A DNA stretch of 64,000 bases, taken from assembly GCF_011766325.1 (NCBI RefSeq), contig NZ_BLLG01000006.1, forward strand, positions 124,001-188,000, given 5' to 3'. The position numbers and the translations under genes are program-made. This document shows positions 49,455 through 57,570 of this stretch, one piece after another (the first letter of the stretch is position 1; every line of letters begins with the position of its first letter). The notes under the pieces are model-generated. The model did not search any database. It was given only the letters and a program-made list of their open reading frames with translations, and had not been told where the DNA came from. This DNA is from Streptomyces pacificus (GTDB taxonomy: Bacteria; Actinomycetota; Actinomycetes; Streptomycetales; Streptomycetaceae).

Positions 49455-50279
49455 GTGACCGTCCATCCCAGTCTCCAGACCTACGCCGACGCCTGGACCC
49501 ACTCCATCGAAGCCATATCCGAGCTGGTGAAACCGCTCGCGGAGGGCGAGTGGAACCGCGCGACACCGTGCCCCGCATGGTCGGTCCGCGACATCGTGTC
49601 GCACATCATCGGCATGGAGTGCGAAATGCTCGGCGATCCCCGCCCGATCCACAGCCTGCCGCGCGATCTCTACCATGTGCGCAGCGAGTTCGCCCGCTAC
49701 ATGGAGATGCAGGTCGATGTGCGCCGGCACCACACGGCGCCGGAGATGACCGCCGAGCTGGAGTACACGGTCATCCGGCGCAACCGGCAGCTGCGGAACG
49801 AGAACCGCGCCCCGGAGACGATGGTGCGCGCCCCGCTGGGAGCACAGCAGACACTGGAACAGGCCTATCGCATCCGGGCGTTCGACGTCTGGGTGCACGA
49901 GCAGGATCTGCGTGTCGCGCTGAACGCGCCGGGCAACCTCGACTCCCCCGGCGCGCTCGTCGCCCGCGACCAGTTCATCTCGGCCCTGCCGAAGGTCGTC
50001 GCCAAGGGCGCCGGGGCGCCACCCCACTCGGCGGTGGTCCTCGATGTGCACGGGCCGGTGGAGTTCCTGCGAACGGTGCGGGTCGGCGCGGACGGACGCG
50101 GCACCGTCGACGGCTCGCCCTCGCTTGGCCCGGCCGTGACCCTGGCCCTGGACTGGGAGACCTATATGCGGCTGGCCGCCGGCCGGGTGCGGCCCGCCGC
50201 CGTCGCCGACCGGATCAAGATCGAAGGGGACGCCGGGCTCGCGACCGCGATCCTGGAGTCGTTCGCGGTGACGCCGTAG
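49455..50279 (+). CDS. maleylpyruvate isomerase/mycothiol-dependent (DinB-like) protein
   Basis: 274 residues. The N-terminal DinB-like four-helix domain shows the MDMPI pattern: ISELVKPLAEGEWNRATPCP, AWSVRDIVSHIIGMECEML and, further on, YRIRAFDVWVHEQDLRVAL with the metal-binding histidines. The C-terminal SCP2-like domain (about 185-270) follows. Such proteins use or bind mycothiol, the actinobacterial thiol. The substrate is unknown. GTG 49455 follows GAGGGG. Confidence 0.9.
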   Translation: MTVHPSLQTYADAWTHSIEAISELVKPLAEGEWNRATPCPAWSVRDIVSHIIGMECEMLGDPRPIHSLPRDLYHVRSEFARYMEMQVDVRRHHTAPEMTAELEYTVIRRNRQLRNENRAPETMVRAPLGAQQTLEQAYRIRAFDVWVHEQDLRVALNAPGNLDSPGALVARDQFISALPKVVAKGAGAPPHSAVVLDVHGPVEFLRTVRVGADGRGTVDGSPSLGPAVTLALDWETYMRLAAGRVRPAAVADRIKIEGDAGLATAILESFAVTP

Positions 50280-51045
50280 CGGGTGGTTCCGGGCACCGCG
50301 GCCCGGTTCCGCCGCCCGGGCGCCGCGGACGGCGCACCGCATCCGGCCCGGCGCCGCGTCGCATGCCCCACGACGGGACGGCCGAGCGCCCGCACCGCGC
50401 ACACCCCACCCTCCGGACGGGCCCGGCGTGCCTGAACCCGGTCCCGCGCGACCGCCCTCCCGGAACCACACGGCGCACCTCACCGCCCGGGGTTCCGCCT
50501 CGCCTGTCTCACGGCGGGACGGCCGAGGGCCGTGGAGGTTCAGCCGGTACCCTCCAACCACACTCCGCAGCGCCGGCGTACGGGAGTGTCGAGAGTGCCT
50601 GCGGGCTCTCACCCCTGCGGTACGACAGCGGAAGCCGCCGCATGGCCGAGCCTCCACCCGGTCTCCGCACCGCCATGAGCCATGCCCGTCCTCAAGCGCA
50701 GACCACGGCTCTGGCGCGGGTGGGTGAGGCCGGACTCATACCGGTGAGCGAACAGATCAGCGAACGTCCCATCCGGGAACAGCACCCGGCACTCGCGGCG
50801 CAGCACCACGCAGACCGGGTTCGGCGCCAGCCGACTGCCACCATGCGGAACCCGGGTACCGGGGAGGGCGCCTATACGAAGGAACCGGTCGTCGGGGACG
50901 GACCGGTCAGGAGGAAAGGACCGGTCAGGAGGGAAGACCGGTCCAGGAAAGAGCCGGAAGGACCGGAGAAGACGGGATGCGGCCGGGACGGGCGCCGGAA
51001 GTGCGCCACGCCGGTGCATCCCTTCACACCCCTCGGACGTCTTCT
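50280..51045. other. long intergenic region
   Basis: About 770 bp without a supported gene. A minus-strand stretch at about 50640-50860 reads somewhat like protein (VCVVLRRECRVLFPDGTFAD) with moderate G/C at third positions, but no family, start or end is recognised. A GACCGGTCAGGAGG repeat (three imperfect copies) lies at about 50898-50945. Confidence 0.4.
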
Positions 51046-51068
51046 CTCGGGATCCTTGGTATCCCGAG
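51046..51068 (+). promoter_or_regulatory. hairpin in leader of D,D-carboxypeptidase gene
   Basis: CTCGGGAT / ATCCCGAG arms (8 bp, perfect) around CCTTGGT, about 60 nt before the TTG start. It could be an attenuator or a terminator of upstream transcription. The ydaO (c-di-AMP) riboswitch core was looked for and not seen. Confidence 0.4.
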
Positions 51069-51129
51069 GGCCCGACCGACGGTGAGAGCCCCCGCATTCC
51101 TCGCACACGCGACCATCGGAGCGTTTCCT

Positions 51130-52074
51130 TTGAAAATCAGCCACAAGGGCGGGCGCCACGCCGCCACCGTCGCTCTCGCGGGCGGTCTGCTGCTGACGGC
51201 CTCGCCCCTGGCCGCCCCCGCCCACGCGGCGGCGCCGATCCCGTCCATCACGGCCAAGGGCGGCTTCCTCCTCGACCAGGCGGACGGCAAGGCCGTCTAC
51301 GGCAAGGCCGGCGGCACCCGCCGCCAGATGGCCAGCACGACGAAGCTCGTGACCGCCATAACGGTCCTCACCATCCCGGGCGTCGATCTGAAGAAGAAGG
51401 TCACGGTCAAGGCGGAGTACCGCAACTACGTCGCCCGCGAGGGGGCGAGCACGGCGGACCTGCGCACCGGTGACCGGCTGACCGTCCGCCAACTGCTGTC
51501 CGGGCTGATGCTGCCGTCCGGTTGCGACGCCGCGTACGCCCTGGCCGACACGTACGGTACGGGCAGGACGACCGCCGCCCGCACCAGCTCCTTCATCGGC
51601 AAGATGAACGCGAAGGCCAAGCAACTCGGACTGGTCAACACCAAGTTCGACTCGTTCGACGGAATCTCGCGCACCGGGAACAACTACACGACCCCGTCGG
51701 ACCTGGCGAAGATGGCCCGTCACGCGATGGGCAGCGCCGTCTTCCGCGAGGTCGTCAAGCCGAAGTCGTACAAGGCCGCGGCCACGACCAGCACCGGCGG
51801 TACCCGCACCTACACCTGGTACAACACCAACAAGCTGCTGGGCTCCTACGGCGGTGCCATCGGGGTGAAGACCGGTACCGGCACGGCGGCGGGCCCCTGC
51901 CTCGTCTTCGCCGCGACCCGCAACGGCAAGACCTACACCGGTGTGGTGCTGGCCTCGTCCACCGGCGACAACCGGTTCAAGGACGCGGCGAAGCTGCTCG
52001 ACTTCGGCTTCGCCTCCGGCAGCGCCCGCACGATGGAGCTGCGCTCGCTCCCGGCCGGCACCCAGCGGGACTGA
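51130..52074 (+). CDS. D-alanyl-D-alanine carboxypeptidase (S11)
   Basis: 314 residues from a TTG start at 51130, chosen because CGGAGCG lies 8 nt upstream and the product then begins with a normal signal peptide (MKISHKGGRHAATVALAGGL, cleavage near AHAAA). Penicillin-binding motifs are present: SxxK as S69TTK72, SGC in LMLPSGCDAAYALAD (the usual SxN Asn replaced by Cys, as in several actinobacterial enzymes) and KTG in VKTGTGTAAG. It trims the terminal D-Ala from peptidoglycan stem peptides. No C-terminal membrane anchor is seen, so it is probably secreted. Confidence 0.93.
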   Translation: MKISHKGGRHAATVALAGGLLLTASPLAAPAHAAAPIPSITAKGGFLLDQADGKAVYGKAGGTRRQMASTTKLVTAITVLTIPGVDLKKKVTVKAEYRNYVAREGASTADLRTGDRLTVRQLLSGLMLPSGCDAAYALADTYGTGRTTAARTSSFIGKMNAKAKQLGLVNTKFDSFDGISRTGNNYTTPSDLAKMARHAMGSAVFREVVKPKSYKAAATTSTGGTRTYTWYNTNKLLGSYGGAIGVKTGTGTAAGPCLVFAATRNGKTYTGVVLASSTGDNRFKDAAKLLDFGFASGSARTMELRSLPAGTQRD

Positions 52075-52117
52075 CCGGCAAGCCCGTCGGGACCGCTGGG
52101 CGCGGGCCGAGGCAGCG

Positions 52118-52147
52118 GGTCCCGGGACGGGGCGCCGTCCCGGGACC
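52118..52147 (+). terminator. terminator of D,D-carboxypeptidase gene
   Basis: Perfect 13-bp arms (52118-52130 and 52135-52147) with a GGCG loop, followed by TTCTCT. It is 43 bp beyond the stop codon. Confidence 0.85.
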
Positions 52148-52154
52148 TTCTCTC

Positions 52155-52181
52155 GTGCCTGCCGTGCCTGCCGTGCCTGCC
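52155..52181 (+). repeat. 9-bp tandem repeat
   Basis: Three copies of GTGCCTGCC plus a partial one, just after the terminator. Confidence 0.85.
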
Positions 52182-52301
52182 GTGCCGCGGCGCAACGGCA
52201 CAGCCGCGCGGTCGTGCCGCTGCACGGTAGGGCCGTCGTGCTGCAGGGCCGTGGCCCGGGGAGCGCGACCCGCGCGGTCCCGCCTGCCGAACACCGGAGC
52301 G

Positions 52302-53828
52302 TCAGGCCCAGGTGATGAGCCTCTTCGGCTGCTCCAGCACGGCGGCGACATCCGCCAGGACCTTCGAGCCCAGTTCGCCGTCGACCAGCCGGTGGTCGAA
52401 GGAGAGCGCCAGCGTGGTCACCTGGCGGGGCTTGACCTTGCCCTTGTGGACCCACGGCTGGAGCTTGATCGCGCCGACCGCGAGGATCGCCGACTCGCCG
52501 GGGTTGAGGATCGGCGTGCCGGTGTCCACCCCGAAGACGCCCACGTTGGTGATCGTCACCGTGCCGCCCTGCATCGCGGCAGGAGTGGTCCTCCCCTCAC
52601 GGGCGGTGGATACCAGCTCACCGAGGGCCTCGGCGAGCTGCGGCAGGGTCTTGTCGTGCGCATCCTTGATGTTCGGCACGATCAGACCACGCGGGGTGGC
52701 GGCGGCGATGCCCAGGTTGACGTAGTGCTTGAGCACGATCTCCTGGTTCGCCTCGTCCCAGGCGGCGTTGACCTCCGGGTTGCGCCTGATCGCGACCAGC
52801 AGCGCCCTGGCGACGAGCAGCAGGGGGTTCACCCGCAGCCCGGCCATGTCCTTGTCGGCCTTGAGCTCCTCGACCAGCTTCATCGTGCGTGTGACGTCCA
52901 CCGTGACGAACTCGGTGACGTGCGGCGCGGTGAAGGCCGAGCCGACCATCGCCTGGGCGGTGGCCTTGCGGACGCCCTTGACCGGAACACGGGTCTCTCG
53001 GGCTGCGGCCACCGCGGGCCCGGAGGCCGCCGCCTGGGCACCTGCCGCCACCGGTTCCTGCGCCGCGGCGGGCGCGGATGCCTGAACCGGGGCCTGAACC
53101 GGGGCCTGAACCGGTGACGGGGCCGGGGCAGGGGCAGGGGCAGGGGCAGGGGCAGCGGCAGCGGCAGCCCGGACGTCGTCGCGGGTGATGATCCCGTCGG
53201 GGCCGCTGGGCGCGACCGTGGCAAGGTCCACCCCGAGGTCCTTGGCCAGCTTGCGGACCGGGGGTTTGGCCAGCGGGCGGGGCGCGGCGGGCGCCGCGGT
53301 CCCGTGGCCGTTCAGCTCGGCCGGCGCTGCCGCGGCGGCCTCGGTGCGCCCGGCCGACTTGGCCTGGCCCCCTGCGGAAGTGCCTTTGCGCGGGCGGCGC
53401 TTGGTGGAGGACTCGGCGACGCCGTAGCCGACCAGCACGGGCTGGCGACCGGTGGGCTTGTCCTTCGCCCCGGCCTCCGGCTCGGCGGTCGCGACCGCGG
53501 AACCGGCGGCCGCGGCCCCGGCGGCTGTCGGCGGCGTCGGCTCCTCGGCCGGGCCGGAGCCCGGTGCCACGTCCACGGTGATGATCGCGGTGCCGACGTC
53601 CACGGTGGCGCCCTCGTCGAAACGGAGCTCGTGCACCACCCCGTCGTAGGGGATGGGCAGTTCCACCGCGGCCTTGGCGGTCTCGACCTCGCACACGACC
53701 TGGCCGTCGGTGACGGTGTCGCCGGGCTGGACGTACCACGTGAGGATCTCGGCCTCGGTGAGCCCCTCGCCCACGTCGGGCATCCTGAACTCGCGGAAGC
53801 GCGTGGAAGCGTCAGTCATCGTCGTCAC
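52302..53828 (-). CDS. bkdC: dihydrolipoamide acyltransferase (E2) of branched-chain 2-oxoacid dehydrogenase
   Basis: 508 residues. One N-terminal lipoyl domain with the lipoylated Lys52 in EVETAKAAVELP, a long Ala/Pro-rich linker, a peripheral-subunit-binding domain (PPVRKLAKDLGVDLATVAPS), a second PAPAPAP/PVQA linker and the catalytic acyltransferase domain ending with the FDHRLVDGELG active-site motif. It transfers the acyl group to CoA. It follows the E1-beta gene by 10 bp. GTG 53828 has GGAG 6 nt upstream; ATG 53819 is the alternative start. Pyruvate dehydrogenase E2 is a less likely identity. Confidence 0.93.
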   Translation of the reverse strand: MTTMTDASTRFREFRMPDVGEGLTEAEILTWYVQPGDTVTDGQVVCEVETAKAAVELPIPYDGVVHELRFDEGATVDVGTAIITVDVAPGSGPAEEPTPPTAAGAAAAGSAVATAEPEAGAKDKPTGRQPVLVGYGVAESSTKRRPRKGTSAGGQAKSAGRTEAAAAAPAELNGHGTAAPAAPRPLAKPPVRKLAKDLGVDLATVAPSGPDGIITRDDVRAAAAAAPAPAPAPAPAPSPVQAPVQAPVQASAPAAAQEPVAAGAQAAASGPAVAAARETRVPVKGVRKATAQAMVGSAFTAPHVTEFVTVDVTRTMKLVEELKADKDMAGLRVNPLLLVARALLVAIRRNPEVNAAWDEANQEIVLKHYVNLGIAAATPRGLIVPNIKDAHDKTLPQLAEALGELVSTAREGRTTPAAMQGGTVTITNVGVFGVDTGTPILNPGESAILAVGAIKLQPWVHKGKVKPRQVTTLALSFDHRLVDGELGSKVLADVAAVLEQPKRLITWA

Positions 53829-53838
53829 GACCCTCTCC

Positions 53839-54819
53839 TCAGTACGCCAGCGAGCGGTCGACGGCGTCGAGCACCCGGTCCAGTCCCGGAAGGTACTCCT
53901 CCTCCAGCCGGGCCGGCGGGTAGGGGGCGTGGAATCCGCCGACCCGCAGGACCGGCGCCTCCAGGTGGTAGAAGCACCGCTCCGTGATCCGGGCGGCGAT
54001 CTCCGCGCCCGATCCGTAGAACACCGGCGCCTCGTGGACGACGACCAGCCGGCCGGTCCTCTCCACCGAGTGCTGCACGGCGTCGAAGTCGATCGGGGAC
54101 ATCGAGCGCAGGTCCAGGACCTCGACCGACTTGCCCTCCTCCTCGGCGGCGGCCGCGGCCTCCAGGCAGACCTTCACCATCGGGCCGTAGGCGGCGAGGG
54201 TGATGTCCGTGCCGGGGCGGGCGACCCGGGCGGCGTGCAGCGGGTCCGGGATGGACTCGGTGTCGACCCCGGCCTTGTCCCAGTAGCGCCGCTTGGGCTC
54301 GAAGAAGATCACCGGGTCGTCGCTCTGGATGGCCTGCTGCAGCATCCAGTAGCCGTCGGACGCGTTGGACGGCGACACGACCTTGAGGCCGGCGACGTGG
54401 GCGAACAGCGCCTCGGGCGACTCGGAGTGGTGCTCGACCGCGCCGATGCCTCCGCCGTAGGGGATGCGGACGACCACCGGCAGCTTCACCTTGCCGAGCG
54501 CGCGGGCGTGCATCTTCGCGAGCTGGGTGACGATCTGGTCGTACGCGGGGAAGACGAAACCGTCGAACTGGATCTCGACGACGGGGCGGTAGCCGCGCAG
54601 CGCCAGACCGATCGCGGTGCCGACGATGCCGGACTCCGCGAGCGGGGTGTCGATGACCCGCTCCTCGCCGAAGTCCTTCTGGAGCCCGTCGGTGATGCGG
54701 AAGACCCCGCCGAGCTTGCCGACGTCCTCGCCCATGACGAGGACCTTGGGGTCGGTGTCGAGAGCCGTGCGCAACGACTCGTTGAGCGCCTTGGCGAGCG
54801 ACATCTTCTCTACGGCCAT
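53839..54819 (-). CDS. bkdB: branched-chain 2-oxoacid dehydrogenase E1 beta
   Basis: 326 residues, transketolase-like beta subunit: LVMGEDVGKLGGVFRITDGL, ERVIDTPLAESGIVGTAIGL, QFDGFVFPAYDQIVTQLAKM, RIPYGGGIGAVEHHSESPEA and VVVHEAPVFYGSGAEIAARI. With E1 alpha it decarboxylates branched 2-oxoacids and reductively acylates E2. The products are starter units for branched fatty acids and polyketides. ATG 54819 directly abuts the E1-alpha stop, so the pair is translationally coupled. Confidence 0.95.
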   Translation of the reverse strand: MAVEKMSLAKALNESLRTALDTDPKVLVMGEDVGKLGGVFRITDGLQKDFGEERVIDTPLAESGIVGTAIGLALRGYRPVVEIQFDGFVFPAYDQIVTQLAKMHARALGKVKLPVVVRIPYGGGIGAVEHHSESPEALFAHVAGLKVVSPSNASDGYWMLQQAIQSDDPVIFFEPKRRYWDKAGVDTESIPDPLHAARVARPGTDITLAAYGPMVKVCLEAAAAAEEEGKSVEVLDLRSMSPIDFDAVQHSVERTGRLVVVHEAPVFYGSGAEIAARITERCFYHLEAPVLRVGGFHAPYPPARLEEEYLPGLDRVLDAVDRSLAY

Positions 54820-54821
54820 GG

Positions 54822-56012
54822 CTACTTGCCCTCCTCGGCACCGGCGGCGGAGCTGCTGTCCGGCTCCGTGCCGAACGACGCCTGATACGCGGCGAACTGC
54901 GCGCGCTCCTCGTCGACGAGCGCATGCCCGTCGGCGTAGACGTGCTCGAACATCGCCATGTCGTCCGGGTCGGGCATGGCGCGCACCGCCTCCCGGACGC
55001 GCTTGGCGAGCGCGTCGCTCTCCGTCTCCAGCCCGGTGAAGAAGGCCTCGTCGGCGTGGCCCTGGTCGGCCAGGTACTTCCGCAGCCTCAGAATGGGGTC
55101 CTTGGCCTCCCAGGCCGCCCGCTCTTCGTCGTGGCGGTAGCGGGTCGGGTCGTCCGATGTGGTGTGGGCGCCCATGCGGTACGTGAATGCCTCGACCAGC
55201 GTCGGGCCCTCCCCGCGGCGGGCGCGCTCCAGTGCCGACCGGGTCACGGCCAGGCAGGCGAGCACGTCGTTGCCGTCGACGCGGACACCGGGGAATCCGT
55301 AGCCCTGGGCTCGCTGGTAGAGCGGTACCCGGGTCTGGCGCTCGGTGGGCTCGGAGATCGCCCACTGGTTGTTCTGGCAGAAGAACACGACCGGGGCGTT
55401 GTAGACCGCGGAGAAGGTGAACGACTCCGCCACATCGCCCTGGCTGGAGGCGCCGTCACCGAAGTAGGCGATCACCGCGGAGTCCGCGCCGTCCTTGGCG
55501 ACGCCCATCGCGTACCCGGTGGCGTGCAGTGCCTGCGAGCCGATGACGATCGTGTACAGATGGAAGTTGTTGCTGCCGGGGTCCCACCCTCCGTGGTTCA
55601 CCCCGCGGAACATCCCCAGCAGATTCGTCGGATCGACGTCCCGGCACCAGGCGACCCCGTGCTCGCGGTAGGTCGGGAAGACGTAGTCGTCGTCACGCAG
55701 GGCGCGGCCGGAGCCGATCTGGGCGGCCTCCTGGCCGAGCAGCGAGGCCCACAGGCCCAGCTCGCCCTGGCGCTGCAGGGCGGTGGCCTCGGCATCGAAA
55801 CGGCGGGTGAGCACCATGTCCCGGTAGAGGCCGCGGAGGTCCTCGGGGCCGAGGTCGGCGACATGGCGGTCGTAGTCCGGGTGGGTCACCCGCTCGCCCT
55901 CGGGCGTCAGCAGCTGTACGAGCTGGGGCTCGGAACCCGTTGGCTTCTTCGCGGCGCTGACGCGCTTACTGCTGCGGCGCGGTTTGCGCGCGGCAGTGTT
56001 CTCCACGGTCAC
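54822..56012 (-). CDS. bkdA: branched-chain 2-oxoacid dehydrogenase E1 alpha
   Basis: 396 residues. The thiamine diphosphate motif GDGASSQGDVAESFTFSAVY and FFCQNNQWAIS are intact, with YREHGVAWCRDVDPTNLLG upstream and the phosphorylation-loop-like YRMGAHTTSDDPTRYR. A basic, Lys/Arg-rich N-terminal tail of about 35 residues is not part of the fold. It is the first gene of the bkdA-B-C unit. GTG 56012 follows GGAGGAG. Confidence 0.95.
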   Translation of the reverse strand: MTVENTAARKPRRSSKRVSAAKKPTGSEPQLVQLLTPEGERVTHPDYDRHVADLGPEDLRGLYRDMVLTRRFDAEATALQRQGELGLWASLLGQEAAQIGSGRALRDDDYVFPTYREHGVAWCRDVDPTNLLGMFRGVNHGGWDPGSNNFHLYTIVIGSQALHATGYAMGVAKDGADSAVIAYFGDGASSQGDVAESFTFSAVYNAPVVFFCQNNQWAISEPTERQTRVPLYQRAQGYGFPGVRVDGNDVLACLAVTRSALERARRGEGPTLVEAFTYRMGAHTTSDDPTRYRHDEERAAWEAKDPILRLRKYLADQGHADEAFFTGLETESDALAKRVREAVRAMPDPDDMAMFEHVYADGHALVDEERAQFAAYQASFGTEPDSSSAAGAEEGK

Positions 56013-56203
56013 GTGCGTGCTCCTCCGTCTGTCCGGCCCCCGGGGTCCGCCGGGGTCCAGTGCGGCTCGCCTGTCTCCCTACGGTGCACGGGGTGGGTGC
56101 GGCTCGGCCGGGAACAGGCGTGACAGGTGCCCCGGCGAGCGCCTGCCAAAGGCACGTTACCCAGTGGGGAGCATTCCTGCGAAACCCCATGTGACCTGCG
56201 ATT

Positions 56204-56223
56204 TTGCTTGGATTTCCAAGTAA
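56204..56223. promoter_or_regulatory. palindromic operator candidate upstream of bkdA
   Basis: TTGCTTGGA-TT-TCCAAGTAA: arms matching at 8 of 9 positions, in an AT-rich island between bkdA and the response-regulator gene. It is a suitable binding site for an Lrp/AsnC- or TetR-type regulator. The 322-bp gap holds no other feature. Confidence 0.5.
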
Positions 56224-56334
56224 ATCGAGAGAATACGGGAACAACCACTGGTCACAGCCTTGCGACTGCCGGAACACCGGCACGTTATCCCGGTCACCCC
56301 GGCATGGGAAGAGCGAGCATGTGAGACTTGGGCC

Positions 56335-56994
56335 GTGCACGAAAAGGGAAATATCACCGTATTCCTGGTCGATGACCATGAGATCGCCCGTCGCGGCGTG
56401 TACGAGCTGCTGTCCACCGAGGACGGCATCGAGGTCGTCGGCGAGGCCGATACGGCGGCAGAAGCCCTGGTCAGGGCCCCTGCACTAAACCCGGATGTGG
56501 TGATCATCGAAGTGCACCTCCCCGACGGCAGCGGGGTCGAGGTCTGCCGGGAGATCCGCTTGCGGAACGAGGACACCGCCTGCCTGATGCTCACCACGCA
56601 GGCGGACGACGAGGCGCTGTTCGACGCGATCACAGCCGGGGCCTCCGGGTACGCGCTCAAGACGATCCGGGGCGCCGAGCTGCTGGCGGCGGTACGCGAT
56701 GTGGCGGCAGGCAGATCACTGCTCGATCCGGCCGCCACCTCTCGCGTCCTGGAGCGCCTGCGCGACGGGAACACCCCCAGGACCGACGAAAGGCTGGCGA
56801 GCCTCACCGAGCAGGAGCGCAGGATCCTGGACCTGATCGGCGAGGGGCTCACCAACCGGGCCATCGGCGAGCGCCTCCACCTGGCCGAGAAGACCATCAA
56901 GAACTACGTCTCAGCACTGCTGTCGAAGCTGGGGATGGAACGGCGCTCCCAGGCCGCGGCCTATGTCGCGCGGCTCCACGCCGAGCGGCACTGA
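56335..56994 (+). CDS. NarL-type response regulator with Glu at the phosphorylation site
   Basis: 219 residues: receiver domain (about 5-125) and LuxR-type helix-turn-helix (about 150-215; LTEQERRILDLIGEGLTNRA, IGERLHLAEKTIKNYVSALL). The acidic pair D13-D14 and the Lys in GYALKTIRG are conserved, but the phospho-acceptor position is Glu59 (IIEVHLPDG) where the family has Asp. No sensor kinase is adjacent. The protein may be locked in an active-like form or be controlled without phosphorylation. GTG 56335 gives the expected N-terminus (VHEKGNITVFLVDDHE), but its ribosome-binding site is poor. It lies divergently beside bkdA. Confidence 0.9.
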   Translation: MHEKGNITVFLVDDHEIARRGVYELLSTEDGIEVVGEADTAAEALVRAPALNPDVVIIEVHLPDGSGVEVCREIRLRNEDTACLMLTTQADDEALFDAITAGASGYALKTIRGAELLAAVRDVAAGRSLLDPAATSRVLERLRDGNTPRTDERLASLTEQERRILDLIGEGLTNRAIGERLHLAEKTIKNYVSALLSKLGMERRSQAAAYVARLHAERH

Positions 56995-57557
56995 ACCGGG
57001 CCGCGCCGAGGCAGCCGGTACGGGACCGAGGCCCGCAAGGACCGGCCTTGCCGCACCGGGCCGCGCGCTGCACCGGACCTTGCCGGACCGCGCCGCACCG
57101 GAGCGAAGCATCGGCCCGTCCGCGGGGGGCGCTTCCCGGCGGGGCCGTGTGGACGGGATCCGGTCCGCGGCTCCGTGCGCCCGCACCGCCCGGCTTCGAC
57201 GGCTTGGACTCCACCCGGTCGGGCCCGGGCCGTACGGGTGGAGCGGCGCCCGGTCGGGCGGCCGTGTCAGGCAGCCGGGTGGACGCCCCGGGTGGGCGAC
57301 CCGGGTGGACGACCCGGGTGGACGAACACGCCAAGCTGCTCCGGGCCGGGCCATGGGGGGGCCGGGCCGTGCCGGACCCGGACTCCTGGCGGGGGGGGCG
57401 CGAGCACCCCCGCGCGCGGCCTCCGACGCAGGGCACCGCCCGGTGCTGTGGCGCACACACCCTCCGAGCCGGCCTCTCTGCGCGTTCCAGCCCGATTCAC
57501 CACCGTACGCACCCGCACCTCGCCCGGGCAGCGACATCGGCGACACGCTGAGTGATC
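56995..57557. other. intergenic region with 13-bp repeat
   Basis: GC-rich gap containing about three copies of CCCGGGTGGACGA (about 57287-57325). Long open frames occur but none resembles a protein family. No gene is supported. Confidence 0.45.
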
Positions 57558-57570
57558 TAACATCTGAAGA
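57558..57570 (+). promoter_or_regulatory. putative leaderless promoter of APH-like gene
   Basis: TAACAT (57558-57563) ends 7 nt before GTG 57571, and there is no ribosome-binding site. Confidence 0.45.

Noticed and set aside
50280..51129. c-di-AMP (ydaO) riboswitch before the cell-wall carboxypeptidase
   Set aside because: The conserved core sequences were looked for and not found; only a short hairpin is present.
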